Part shown: in pieces, positions 43,516 to 51,712 of the stretch | Numbering within the stretch: the stretch's first letter is position 1 | Layout of the letters: each line of letters opens with the position of its first letter | Assembly (NCBI GenBank): GCA_019636275.1 | Contig: JAHBXY010000016.1 | Span: 21,599-85,598 of the forward strand | Source: Planctomycetota bacterium | Lineage (GTDB): Bacteria; Planctomycetota; J058 | DNA: 64,000 nucleotides | Direction of reading: 5' to 3' | Notes under the pieces: model-generated | Database searches by the model: none | What the model was told of the DNA's origin: nothing | The model's input: the letters and a program-made list of their open reading frames with translations, nothing else | Position numbers and translations under genes: made by a program

Positions 43516-45944
43516 AGGACGAGCGCCGCCGCGAGCAGGGCCATGAGCGACAGCGCCGCGCCGGCCGCCTGGCCGGGCGTGCGGTACGTCCACACGACCG
43601 GGCCCCGGTGGCCGGCCGGCAGGACGACCCCGCGCAGGGCCACGTCGGCCGGCGCGGCGACGAGCGGGCGGCCGTCCGCGTCCGCGGCCGACCAGCCGGG
43701 CGCCCAGGCGTCCGCCAGGAGGAGGACGCCGCCCTGCGGCGCGTCGACCTGCACGACGACGCGCTCCGCCTCGTCCACCTCGAGCGACGCGCGCCCGGCG
43801 GGCGCGTCGGGCGCGGGCGCCGGCGCCAGCCCCTCGATCACCACCTGCCGGCGCGGGTCGAAGCCGGGCCGCGTGACGGCCGCGAGCGCCGCGTCGGCGT
43901 CGGCGACGGCGATCACGTCCGCGGGCGCGAAGAGCCGGGCGCGCGGGAGCGCGCCCGGGTTGCGCCATACGACGAGGTCCGGCCCGGCGTGGTCGCGCTC
44001 GAGGCCGTCGGGCACGGTCGGCGCCTCGTCGGGCGCCGTGAGTACCGCGCGCACGGCCAGGGCGTCGCGCCACGGCGGCGGGAGCCGGAGCGGCGCGAGG
44101 AGCTGCTGCAGCGGGTGCGCGCCCGAGAGGGCGTCGCAGAGGCGCCGCACGCGCCCGGGGAGGAGCGACCCGTAGCCGCCGACCTCGCTCACGCCGGCGG
44201 GCAGGAGCAGGTTGGGGAAGAAGCCGCGGTCGAGGAGCACGCGCCCGTCGCGGGCGACCTCGCGCGCGCGCGCCACGCCGGGCGTGACCGGGAACAGCGC
44301 CGAGGGCGGCGCCGTCGGGTTGTAGACGACGCCGTGGTGGAGGAGCTCGAACGTCAGCAGCCCCACGAGCAGGGCCGCGCCGAGCCGCCGCCGGTCCGGT
44401 CGGCGCGCGGCGGCGAGCGCCAGGGCGGCCACGAGGCCCAGCGCCAGCAGCGCCGGCCCGAGCGTGGGCGACAGGAGCACCCCGCCGCGGCCCTCGCCGA
44501 GCACGCGCTGCAGCGGCAGCCAGGCGGGGAGCTCGTTCGGCACGACCCCGCGCGCGCCCGGAGCCATGACGTCGCGCGCCAGGGCCCGCGCCAGCCGGGG
44601 CGGGTCGTCGGTGAGGCCGGGCGGCAGGAGCGCCTCGACGCCGGCCGGCGTGGCGACGAGCGCCGCCAGGCCGAGGACCAGGGCGCCCAGGGCGGCCCCG
44701 ACCGCGAGCGGCCGCCGACCGCCGCCGAGGGCCGCCTGCGCCCCGGCGGCGGCGAGCGCGGGCACGAGGAGCTGAGCGGCCCACAGCCCGCGCACCGGCG
44801 CCGACGACGCGAACCCGGGCACGAACGCCCACAGCGGCCAGGCCAGCGGCGTGGGGAAGGCCAGCACGACGAGCAGGGCCGCGAGCAGGGCCAGGCCGAC
44901 CGTGCCGGCGCGGCGGCGGACCCCGGCCAGGGCCAGCGCCAGCACGGGCAGGCCGACGTAGAGGACGACTTCGTGCGTGTTGGCGTAGCGCTGCCCGGCG
45001 ACGCGCAGGAGCCCGAAGCCGCGCAGGGGGCTGCCCAGGGCGTCGGGCAGGAGCGTCAGGACGAGGTGGCGCGGGCCCAGACGCACGGTCGAGTCGAAGT
45101 AGTCGGCCCAGGCGATCCGCGCCCGGCCGCCGTCGGCCAGCTCGAGGATCATCGGCAGGAGGCGCGCGGCGGCCAGGAGCGCCCCGAGGCCGAGGGCCAG
45201 CGCGGCGAGGCCGAGCGACCGCAGCGGCGCGGCGCGCAGCGGCGCGCGCACGACGAGCACGGCGCCGACGACCAGGTAGAGGAGCACGCCCGTCTGGTCG
45301 TTGAGCCCGCCGAGCGTCGCGGCGGCGAGCGCCGCCGCGGTGAGGACGGCGTGGCGCGGCGCGCCCGAGCGCGCCGTGGCCTCGGCGCCCCACAGCGCCA
45401 GGGGCGCCCAGCCGGCCAGGACGGTCCGGGCGGAGAACTCGAGCCAGCGCGTGTTCAGCGGCGCGAGCTGCCAGGCCAGCGCCCCGATCAGCGCCGCGCG
45501 CGGGCCGACGCCGCGCCAGCGCAGCCAGCCGAACATGCCCAGGCCGCCCAGCACGACGTGCAGGAGCGACGAGAGCCCCTTGGCGACCCAGGGCGGGGCG
45601 AGCGCGTGGAGCAGCGCGGCCGGCGGGTAGTGGCGGGGCGGCGGCGTGAACGTCCCGTGCGCGTGGCCGAGGGCCGTGTGCGGGTTCCAGGCCGCCGCGC
45701 CCTCGCGCGCGTGCAGCGTCGTGTAGGCGAGCTCGGCCGTGGGCACGTCCGAGAGCGCCGTGTTCCAGACCGGCGTCGCCCGCGCGTAGGGCGCGAAGGG
45801 CGCCGTCAGGTCCCAGCCGACCAGGGCCTCGCCGCCGAGGAAGCGCCCGTGCAGGGCCAGCGCCGTGACGAGCAGGGCCAGCGCGGCCAGCCGGTCGGCG
45901 CGGCGGCGCGACGGGCTCCCCCCCAGCAGGCGCGTCGGCGGCAT
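43458..45944 (-). CDS. Multi-spanning membrane protein, YfhO-like
   Basis: An 828-residue inner-membrane protein with about 12 helices in the first 580 residues and a large extracytoplasmic C-terminus (about 580-790), closed by one last helix. Early residues LAYTTLHAREGAAAWNPHTALG and RHYPPAALLHALAPPW resemble the YfhO family, thought to add sugars to lipoteichoic acid or other glycolipids. Start is ATG 45944. Its 3' end overlaps the YdcF gene by 58 bp. Confidence 0.78.
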   Translation of the reverse strand: MPPTRLLGGSPSRRRADRLAALALLVTALALHGRFLGGEALVGWDLTAPFAPYARATPVWNTALSDVPTAELAYTTLHAREGAAAWNPHTALGHAHGTFTPPPRHYPPAALLHALAPPWVAKGLSSLLHVVLGGLGMFGWLRWRGVGPRAALIGALAWQLAPLNTRWLEFSARTVLAGWAPLALWGAEATARSGAPRHAVLTAAALAAATLGGLNDQTGVLLYLVVGAVLVVRAPLRAAPLRSLGLAALALGLGALLAAARLLPMILELADGGRARIAWADYFDSTVRLGPRHLVLTLLPDALGSPLRGFGLLRVAGQRYANTHEVVLYVGLPVLALALAGVRRRAGTVGLALLAALLVVLAFPTPLAWPLWAFVPGFASSAPVRGLWAAQLLVPALAAAGAQAALGGGRRPLAVGAALGALVLGLAALVATPAGVEALLPPGLTDDPPRLARALARDVMAPGARGVVPNELPAWLPLQRVLGEGRGGVLLSPTLGPALLALGLVAALALAAARRPDRRRLGAALLVGLLTFELLHHGVVYNPTAPPSALFPVTPGVARAREVARDGRVLLDRGFFPNLLLPAGVSEVGGYGSLLPGRVRRLCDALSGAHPLQQLLAPLRLPPPWRDALAVRAVLTAPDEAPTVPDGLERDHAGPDLVVWRNPGALPRARLFAPADVIAVADADAALAAVTRPGFDPRRQVVIEGLAPAPAPDAPAGRASLEVDEAERVVVQVDAPQGGVLLLADAWAPGWSAADADGRPLVAAPADVALRGVVLPAGHRGPVVWTYRTPGQAAGAALSLMALLAAALVLYTDRTRYQASPTTSRGSE

Positions 45945-45995
45945 CCCCCGATCTTCTCCGCCCGGCGGCCCGGGGCGAAGGGCCAGCACTCACCG

Positions 45996-47177
45996 TCACA
46001 CGACGAGGGCGCGGAGCAGCCGCCCGAGGTCGGCGGCGGGGACGGTGATCAGGACGAGCGGCAGCGCCGGGGCGACCGCCACGGTGACGAAGACCAGCAG
46101 GTCCATGTTGTCGATCGGCACCGGCTTGATCCGGCGCACCGTGTCGCTCACCTCCTGGATCGACGCCAGGGACTGGACGTCCTCGCCCGCGAGCAGCGCG
46201 CGCGGGTCGCGCCCCGGGTCCGCGACCCACGTCCGCTCGAACGCCCTCGACGTGTGCGCGCCGAAGACGTCGTAGTCGCGGAGCGCGTGGTGCTTGAGCC
46301 GGGCCAGCGCCGGCGTGAACGCGAGCATGGGGAGGATCCACACGCCCAGGGCGACCCCGGCGAACACCGCGATCGGGCGCTTCAGCTCCTCGACGCCGCT
46401 CCCCCGGTGCAGGACGTCGTTGGCCAGGCTGGCCATGAACACGAGCGACACCGCGAGGACGAGCGGGGCGAAGGCCTGGTGCGCGCGCCCGACGAAGCCC
46501 AGCCCGCCGGCGCGATCCGGGTGCGTGGCGTGGAGGCGGAGGCCGACCCGCGCCACCCGGAGCATCGCCACGGACCAGAAGACGAACCGCGCCACCCACA
46601 GCAGGAGGAGGTACCGGGTGAGCGGGAGGACCACGACGGTGAGCCACCAGCCGGCGAGGGTCGGGACCTCGCGGCCCGCCGCCTCGAACGCGTGCCAGGT
46701 CGTCGCGCCGGCGACGCCCGGGAGCGGGGCGAAGATGATCGACGTGACCGCCACCACCAGCGCCGTCGCCTCGACCGCCCGGGAGTGGACGACGGCGGCC
46801 GCCCGGCGGTAGACGTCGCGGAAGGCCTCCCGGCGCGCGTCGTCGATCAGGTCCGACGCCTCGAACATGGCCTGGGCCTCGCCCAGGCGAGCGCGCGCGA
46901 AGCGCGCCCCCAGGAGCAGCACCGGGAGGCCGACGAGGACGCGCGCCTGGGCCACGAGGTCGTGCAGGAACGGGACGTCGACCGCGTCGCCCCAGGCCAG
47001 CCCCTCGACCGCGGAGAGGAGGAGGAGCGGCAGCCACGTCAACGCCCACAGGGCGGCGACGACCACGATGGGGGGCGCGGCGTCCACCCACGCCGGCAGC
47101 AGGGCCGCGCCGCGGATGGAGGCGACGTCGGGCGGCGGCGGTCGGGTCGCGACCTCGGGGCTCACTCGGGGGCTCAC
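45996..47177 (-). CDS. Multi-spanning membrane protein of unknown function
   Basis: A 393-residue inner-membrane protein. About six to seven hydrophobic segments, for example PIVVVAALWALTWLPLLLLS, VLVGLPVLLLGARFA, LTVVVLPLTRYLLLLWVARFV. A soluble segment (HHALRDYDVFGAHTSRAFERTWV) lies near residue 290. The GTG at 47177 lies one base after the stop of the next upstream gene; a second GTG at 47165 is possible. I do not recognise the family. Confidence 0.7.
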   Translation of the reverse strand: MSPRVSPEVATRPPPPDVASIRGAALLPAWVDAAPPIVVVAALWALTWLPLLLLSAVEGLAWGDAVDVPFLHDLVAQARVLVGLPVLLLGARFARARLGEAQAMFEASDLIDDARREAFRDVYRRAAAVVHSRAVEATALVVAVTSIIFAPLPGVAGATTWHAFEAAGREVPTLAGWWLTVVVLPLTRYLLLLWVARFVFWSVAMLRVARVGLRLHATHPDRAGGLGFVGRAHQAFAPLVLAVSLVFMASLANDVLHRGSGVEELKRPIAVFAGVALGVWILPMLAFTPALARLKHHALRDYDVFGAHTSRAFERTWVADPGRDPRALLAGEDVQSLASIQEVSDTVRRIKPVPIDNMDLLVFVTVAVAPALPLVLITVPAADLGRLLRALVV

Positions 47178-47178
47178 G

Positions 47179-47376
47179 TCAGCGGAGCGCGCGGCGCTCG
47201 CGCGCGAGCAGCTCCAGCCGCGCGCGGATCCCCCGCAGGAGCTCGTCGCGCTCGACCATCTCGTGGCGGTCACGCTCCAGCTTCACGCGGGAGAGCTCGT
47301 ACTCCAGCTCGGGGAGGTAGTTGTCGAGGGCGGCGAGCAGCGCCTCGAGCTCGCGCGGGTCCAGGGGCAGGTTCAT
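47179..47376 (-). CDS. Small coiled-coil protein
   Basis: A 65-residue product (MNLPLDPRELEALLAALDNYL start), helical and charged, with leucine heptads throughout. Start ATG 47376 follows GGAGG by five bases. It is one base from the membrane-protein gene, so the two are co-transcribed. Function unknown. Confidence 0.7.
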   Translation of the reverse strand: MNLPLDPRELEALLAALDNYLPELEYELSRVKLERDRHEMVERDELLRGIRARLELLARERRALR

Positions 47377-47873
47377 GACGGGCCTCCAGGCGGACCGCCG
47401 CAACCGAGGTGCCCGCGCGGCGCCTGACGCGCCGGCAGGCGCGGGGTCATGGGTGACCCTGCTTGCGCGACCTTGACGCAGGCGCCGCCGTGGCTGACCC
47501 CGGCTCAAGTCATTGCCGCGTCAGGCTTCGAGGGCTGGCGTCAGGGGCGGCCACCGGCGCAGATCGTTGGCGCCCTAAGCCCTCCGACGCGCGGCCCGAC
47601 GCCCTCGCCACCCCGTCGGCGGCGGAAGCGCAGCGCGGACCGCACCTTGTCGCACGACGGGGGCGGCGCGGCGGACGCGCCGCGCGGCCCGACGAGGTCG
47701 ACGGCTCCGGTCGGCGGCGAGCCTCCCGAAGATTTCTCGCCCGCGCGCGCTGAAGCGGCCTCCACACGCTCTCCACGCGCGCGGACACGGACGCGCGGCG
47801 CGTAGCGTCGACGACCGAAACGGCGCGCGCCTCGCACTCCACAGGCGCACGCGCGACGTCCGCGAGCGAGCGC
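47377..47873. other. Gap of ~500 bp without recognised gene
   Basis: No reading frame here has a start with a ribosome-binding sequence or family resemblance. There are G+C-rich hairpins (for example around 47664-47690 and 47780-47840) but nothing I can name. It lies upstream of the promoter of the giant RNA and may include its regulatory region. Confidence 0.5.
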
Positions 47874-47902
47874 TTGAGGTCGTCGGCGGCGATCCGTATA
47901 TC
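47874..47902 (+). promoter_or_regulatory. Sigma-70-type promoter of the giant RNA
   Basis: TTGAGG (47874-47879) and TATATC (47897-47902) are spaced by the optimal 17 nt. This is one of few A+T-rich patches for kilobases. Transcription would start at about 47908, exactly where the closing helix of the RNA begins. Confidence 0.7.
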
Positions 47903-47907
47903 TGTCC

Positions 47908-49488
47908 CTCGTCAGGCGCGGGACGAGTCCCGCCCGGACGGCCGAAACGGCGGCGACGCCACGGTCGCGTGGGCAACCACGAGGCCAGCGTCGCGTGACC
48001 GGCCCGTAGGAGGGTCGGGCCCTCGGAGACGAGGCGCTCACCCCTCCGGTGAATCCATGAGCCAGGGCCGGCTCGCGGCGCGCGGTGGCGAGGTCGACGA
48101 GGAGGCAGGAAACCCCAGGAGAGCACACCGCCTCACGCAGGCGGGGGCTGCTCGAGTCCTTCACACCTCCGAGGGCCACGAGGCCAGGCGACGGGTGGCG
48201 CCCGAGAGGGCGCCGCGCGAGCGCGGGTCTCCAAGGTCGAGGGAGGCAGGGGTGCCGCCGAGAGGCGGCACGTGCCGGTCCGCGGTCGCACCGCGGGTCG
48301 GGGCGCCGACGAGGCGCAGGGGGCCGTGAGGCCGTCTGCCCTCACCTGACGGCGAGGAGGTCGCACTCCTCGTCGTCGCGGTGCTAGCTCGCGGCGGACG
48401 CACAGGGGCGCTCCCGAAGGGGGCGTCACAGGGTCCGCCGGGTGACGAGGCCCCGAGGCTCGAGCGGAGCAAGGCTCTGGAGGGGCGAAAGCCCAGGAGA
48501 GCAACGGCCGGCGCGTCCGCGCGCCGGTGCGGCTTCACGGAGGGACGAAGGCTTCGAAGCAGACGAAGCCGGTGACGTCGCGCGCACGACAGGCGGCGCG
48601 CGGTCGAGGACGGCGGGGACGTCGGCGGCGAGAGCCGCCGGCCGAAACGCCGCCCCTAGCCCCGGCGGGGAGCCAGGCAAACGCGTCGTGAGGCGCGGGC
48701 GTCGGTGAAACCCGGGGTGACAGGGCCGCGCGCAGCGGGTCGTGAGCCGGTGTCGCGCCGGAGCGAGCGGAGCGACGCTCGCGAGCCAGGTGGTGTGGAG
48801 GCTTCGGCCTCGACGCGCCAGGCGAGCGAGGGTCGCGCAGCTCGCGAAGGGCAGCGACACACGACTGACGCCCGGTGGAGAACTGCAAGGGAGCAAGGTG
48901 GCCCCGAGAGGGGCGCCGACCTCGGTGAGGAGCAAGGCTCTGAAGGGTGAGACCCAGGGGCGGCTGCGGCATGAAAGAAGGCCGTGGAGCCCGGGCGTGC
49001 CAGGAAACCGCTGGGAGGCTGAGAGCGCCTGAGAGCGGAACCGCGGCGGGGTGGACGTCCCGCCGCACGCGCGAGCGATCGCGCGCACGGGGCTGGCCCG
49101 GGTGATGTCGTCGAAGGGGTCGAAGACCTCGTGGGAGTCGGCTCCGGCCCGAGAGGGCCGGACGGCCGGGAGGACGTGAGGAACTCTGGAGGGGATCGAC
49201 TCCACGGAGGCGTGAACCCGAGCTCAACACTCGGGGGACGGCGAGGCAGGACGACCGCGTTCACGCGCGGGGCACCCGAAGGTCCGACGAGGGTGCTGGC
49301 TACCTCGCACAGAGCGCTTCGCAGGAGACCCGACGACCCCAGGAGAGGGCGGCCACACGGCGGCGACGCCGCGCGGCCAGCGACCTCCCGACCCGGGACT
49401 CCGGGGAGGGAAACGGCAGCCGGGCTCGAACGGGCCTGACACACGAGGGGCGGTGGCTCGAGAGGGCCACCGCCCCTCGCCTTTTTGT
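47908..49488 (+). ncRNA. Candidate giant structured non-coding RNA (~1.58 kb)
   Basis: Between a 17-nt-spaced promoter and a strong T5 terminator no frame has a plausible start or domain, yet perfect hairpins are dense. Stems of 5-15 bp with GAGA loops lie at 48021-48034, 48197-48214, 48252-48271, 48623-48640, 48901-48914, 49143-49162 and the terminator; GCAA at 47968-47981, GAAA at 48483-48494, UCCG at 48508-48527 and UUCG at 48798-48811 add others. The ends can pair: 47907-47912 with 49443-49448 and 47913-47917 with 49434-49438. GGAGCAAGGCTCTG recurs at 48466 and 48929. CCCAGGAGAG recurs three times. Such many GNRA/UNCG caps, paired ends and one-unit transcription are features of large ornate RNAs. 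No RNase P, tmRNA, rRNA or group II domain V motif is seen. Class unknown. Confidence 0.8.
49445..49486 (+). terminator. Strong intrinsic terminator with GAGA-capped 15-bp stem
   Basis: Perfect 13-bp stem 49445-49457 / 49466-49478, extended by a U-G and a C-G pair to a GAGA tetraloop (49460-49463), followed by GCC and TTTTT (49482-49486). It is the best intrinsic terminator in the window and ends the + strand RNA. Confidence 0.9.
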
Positions 49489-49627
49489 TCTCTTCCCCAG
49501 GACCCGCAGTTCACGCGCACGCGCTCGGGCGCGCTCGACCCATGACGCTGCCCTCGCAGAGGACGCAGCGCCCGTGCGCGTGCGCGTGGACAAGGCCAAG
49601 GGCGACGTCCACCCGCGCGGCCGGATG

Positions 49628-49990
49628 TCAGGCGTGCTCGCGGATGCGGCTGTCGTCGACGATCCAGAGGCGCCCCGAGAGGTCGAGCCCTGGAGCGTCG
49701 AGCCGCGGCGCGAGGACCTGCTCGATGACCCGCATGACGGCCCGCGCGTTCTGCCGGGCGGGACGCAATACCAGCAGGCCTGGGTAGCGGCCCGGCGGAT
49801 AGGCCACGATGTTGGCGAAGTCGAGGTCGAGGGTGATCAGGGCGCGCCCCTCCTGGGCGCAGGCGGCGCTGATGGCCGGATCCTTGGCCCCTGTGAGCCC
49901 TTCGTCCGCGACCGTGTCCACGTCGTGGCCGCAAGCCCGGAGTGCGTCGGCAGCCTCGAGCGGGAGGTTCTCGTCGAGCTTGAACCTCAA
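49628..49990 (-). CDS. DUF5615 PIN-like protein (toxin-type partner)
   Basis: A 120-residue protein with a PIN-like fold: LKFDENLP-type start (here MRFKLDENLPLEAADAL), HDVDTVADEGL, and LITLDLDFANIVAYPPG carry the acidic residues of the family. DUF5615 proteins are usually encoded with DUF433 as a presumed toxin-antitoxin pair acting on RNA. The start TTG 49990 overlaps the DUF433 stop, so the pair is coupled. It lies about 140 bp downstream of the giant RNA terminator on the opposite strand. Confidence 0.82.
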   Translation of the reverse strand: MRFKLDENLPLEAADALRACGHDVDTVADEGLTGAKDPAISAACAQEGRALITLDLDFANIVAYPPGRYPGLLVLRPARQNARAVMRVIEQVLAPRLDAPGLDLSGRLWIVDDSRIREHA

Positions 49991-50208
49991 GCGCTGAGCA
50001 CACCGCCGCGCGCGAGCTCGGCTGCGAAGAGGAGCGCGGCCTGAACGTCCTCGGGCTCGAGCGCGGGATAGCTGCGGATGAGGTCGGGGACGGCGGCTCC
50101 GTCCGCGAGACCGTCGAGGATCACCGAGACCATGATCCGGGTGCCGCGGATGCAAGGGCGGCCGTGGCACACCTCGGGATCCGCGCTGATCCGGTCGCGC
50201 CAGTCCAT
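49987..50208 (-). CDS. DUF433 protein (antitoxin-type partner)
   Basis: A 73-residue DUF433 protein: CHGRPCIRGTRIMVSVILDGLADG is the family core, a winged HTH-like DNA-binding fold. Start ATG 50208 is preceded by GGTGCGGAG. It overlaps the DUF5615 gene, which it presumably inhibits and represses. The 160 bp upstream hold no gene. Confidence 0.87.
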   Translation of the reverse strand: MDWRDRISADPEVCHGRPCIRGTRIMVSVILDGLADGAAVPDLIRSYPALEPEDVQAALLFAAELARGGVLSA

Positions 50209-50367
50209 CTCCGCACCTGCGTCGAGGTTACCACGCCGAGGGTTGGGCCGTTACGGGCCGTCACAGGCGAGCAGCCGGAGATGGTTGGCCACCTTGCGTG
50301 GGATGTCGACCTCTCGCAGCGCCGCCCCCATCAGGATCAGCGTCAGCCGCCAGGGTTCGAGCCGCGT

Positions 50368-50967
50368 TTAGCCTGGGATCTTCGCGCGGGCTTGCTCAGC
50401 ACCGTCGGCACCCGCCCCATCTTCGAGCACGACGGTCAGCCCACTCTCGTCCTCGATGAGCGTCGGGGTCGCGACCTCGTTCGGGAGGGGCAGCCAGTTC
50501 GAGCGGAGACGCTGCACCTCCTCAGGTGTCAGCGCTGCGCGGATCTCGTCGTGGAACGCGAGGTCGAACGCGCCGTCCCACGCCGTGGCGGGGTGTTCAA
50601 GGCAGCGAAGGGCGTGCACCGCGAGCGCGCGCGGACCGGCGTCTACGGGCAACGCAAGGGCCTCACGAATCCGGTCGAGGGAGGCGGCTCGGGCGGAAGC
50701 GTCACGAACGGAACGAACGGATGATCGACCCTCGGTCGGCCACCAGTCACCGACGCGGCCCGCCGCCAAGAAGACCACGACTTGGGTGTCTTGCTCGAAG
50801 CTCACCGACGGCGGGCAGTGAGTACCGCTGCGGAACGCGACGGTCAGTTCGGCTTCGTCCCCGCCGGCAATCCGCTCGACGACCTTGAGGCTTGCAACGC
50901 AAACGCCTCGCGCATCTGCCGATCCGACTGCGGCCACATCGACGACGCCGATCCAGTCCGACTTCAC
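50368..50967 (-). CDS. Hypothetical protein, possibly lacking its N-terminus
   Basis: A 199-residue product from GTG 50967 with no recognised domain. It begins with VVDVAAVGSADARGVCVASLKVVERIAGG and later GTHCPPSVSFEQDTQVVVFLA, which reads like the mature part of an exported protein. In-frame sequence upstream (AEAVPTEAATIRQLA) also looks coding, and a hydrophobic signal-like stretch lies one frame away at about 51010-51055. A single indel would join them. So either the start is misplaced or there is a frameshift near 51000. Confidence 0.6.
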   Translation of the reverse strand: MKSDWIGVVDVAAVGSADARGVCVASLKVVERIAGGDEAELTVAFRSGTHCPPSVSFEQDTQVVVFLAAGRVGDWWPTEGRSSVRSVRDASARAASLDRIREALALPVDAGPRALAVHALRCLEHPATAWDGAFDLAFHDEIRAALTPEEVQRLRSNWLPLPNEVATPTLIEDESGLTVVLEDGAGADGAEQARAKIPG

Positions 50968-51192
50968 CGCCAGCTGACGGATCGTCGCGGCCTCGGTCGG
51001 GACAGCTTCAGCGCGAGGCGCGAGGGCGACTGCCCCCGAGCAGGACCAACACGAAGCAGCAGCAGCACGTCCTGACCCGTTCGACCACGATCGGAGATCC
51101 TACCTCGACGGTCCGGCGACCCGTCCCCGCGGCGGCTCCTGACGCGGTGGCCCGCGCGCGCGGCGGCCGTTACGGTCGACCCCGGAGGTGAG

Positions 51193-51675
51193 ATGCCGGA
51201 GGCCCCCGAGTTTCGTTGGAACGACCTGTGGATCACGCTCGCCGTCCTCGCCGCCGCCCTGGCCTTCCTGGCCTGGGGCGGGCACAAGGCGCAGCTCGCC
51301 GTGGCCAGCGCGGCCTGGCCGACCGCCGAGGGGGTGGTGACCGCCAACCACACGGAGCGGAGCCACGGCGACCGGCCGTCGTCGCACACCGTGTTCCGCT
51401 ACCGCTACCGGGTCCACGACGTCGAGTTCACCGGCTCGAACTACCGCTCGACCGGCGGCTCGCCGGACGACGGCGTCCGGAAGGACGACCCGATCGTCGT
51501 GCGCTACGACCCCGAGCGACCCGAGCGGAGCCTCGTCCAGCCGGGCCTCGACTGGACGAACTACCTGCAGCTCGGGCTCGGCGGCCTGTTCGCGCTCGCC
51601 GCCCTGCAGGGGCTCGTGCGGCTGGCCCACCGGGCGTGGAGGAGCCGAGGCGCCGCGTCACCCGGGGGCAACTGA
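51193..51675 (+). CDS. DUF3592 membrane protein
   Basis: A 160-residue protein with one N-terminal helix (WITLAVLAAALAFLAWGG), a beta domain with WPTAEGVVTANHTERS, YRYRVHDVEFTGSNYR and DDPIVVRYDPERPERS (DUF3592 features), and a second helix (YLQLGLGGLFALAALQGLV). Start ATG 51193 follows GGAGGTGAG. Function unknown. Confidence 0.85.
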   Translation: MPEAPEFRWNDLWITLAVLAAALAFLAWGGHKAQLAVASAAWPTAEGVVTANHTERSHGDRPSSHTVFRYRYRVHDVEFTGSNYRSTGGSPDDGVRKDDPIVVRYDPERPERSLVQPGLDWTNYLQLGLGGLFALAALQGLVRLAHRAWRSRGAASPGGN

Positions 51676-51712
51676 GCCGCGCCGCCACGCGGGAAGGGGG
51701 CATCGTAGGTGC

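Noticed and set aside
48133..49444. Long open frames on both strands within the structured RNA, including one on the minus strand of about 260 codons (48426-49205).
   Set aside because: They lack ribosome-binding sequences and domain-like composition; their length comes from high G+C and stop-poor frames. Density of perfect stems is better explained by RNA.
47908..49488. RNase P RNA, tmRNA, rRNA or group II intron as the identity of the large RNA.
   Set aside because: I do not see GAGGAAAGUC or ACAGAAA (RNase P), an ANDENYALAA-type tag (tmRNA), rRNA landmark sequences, or a domain V-like hairpin; the length and hairpin pattern also differ.
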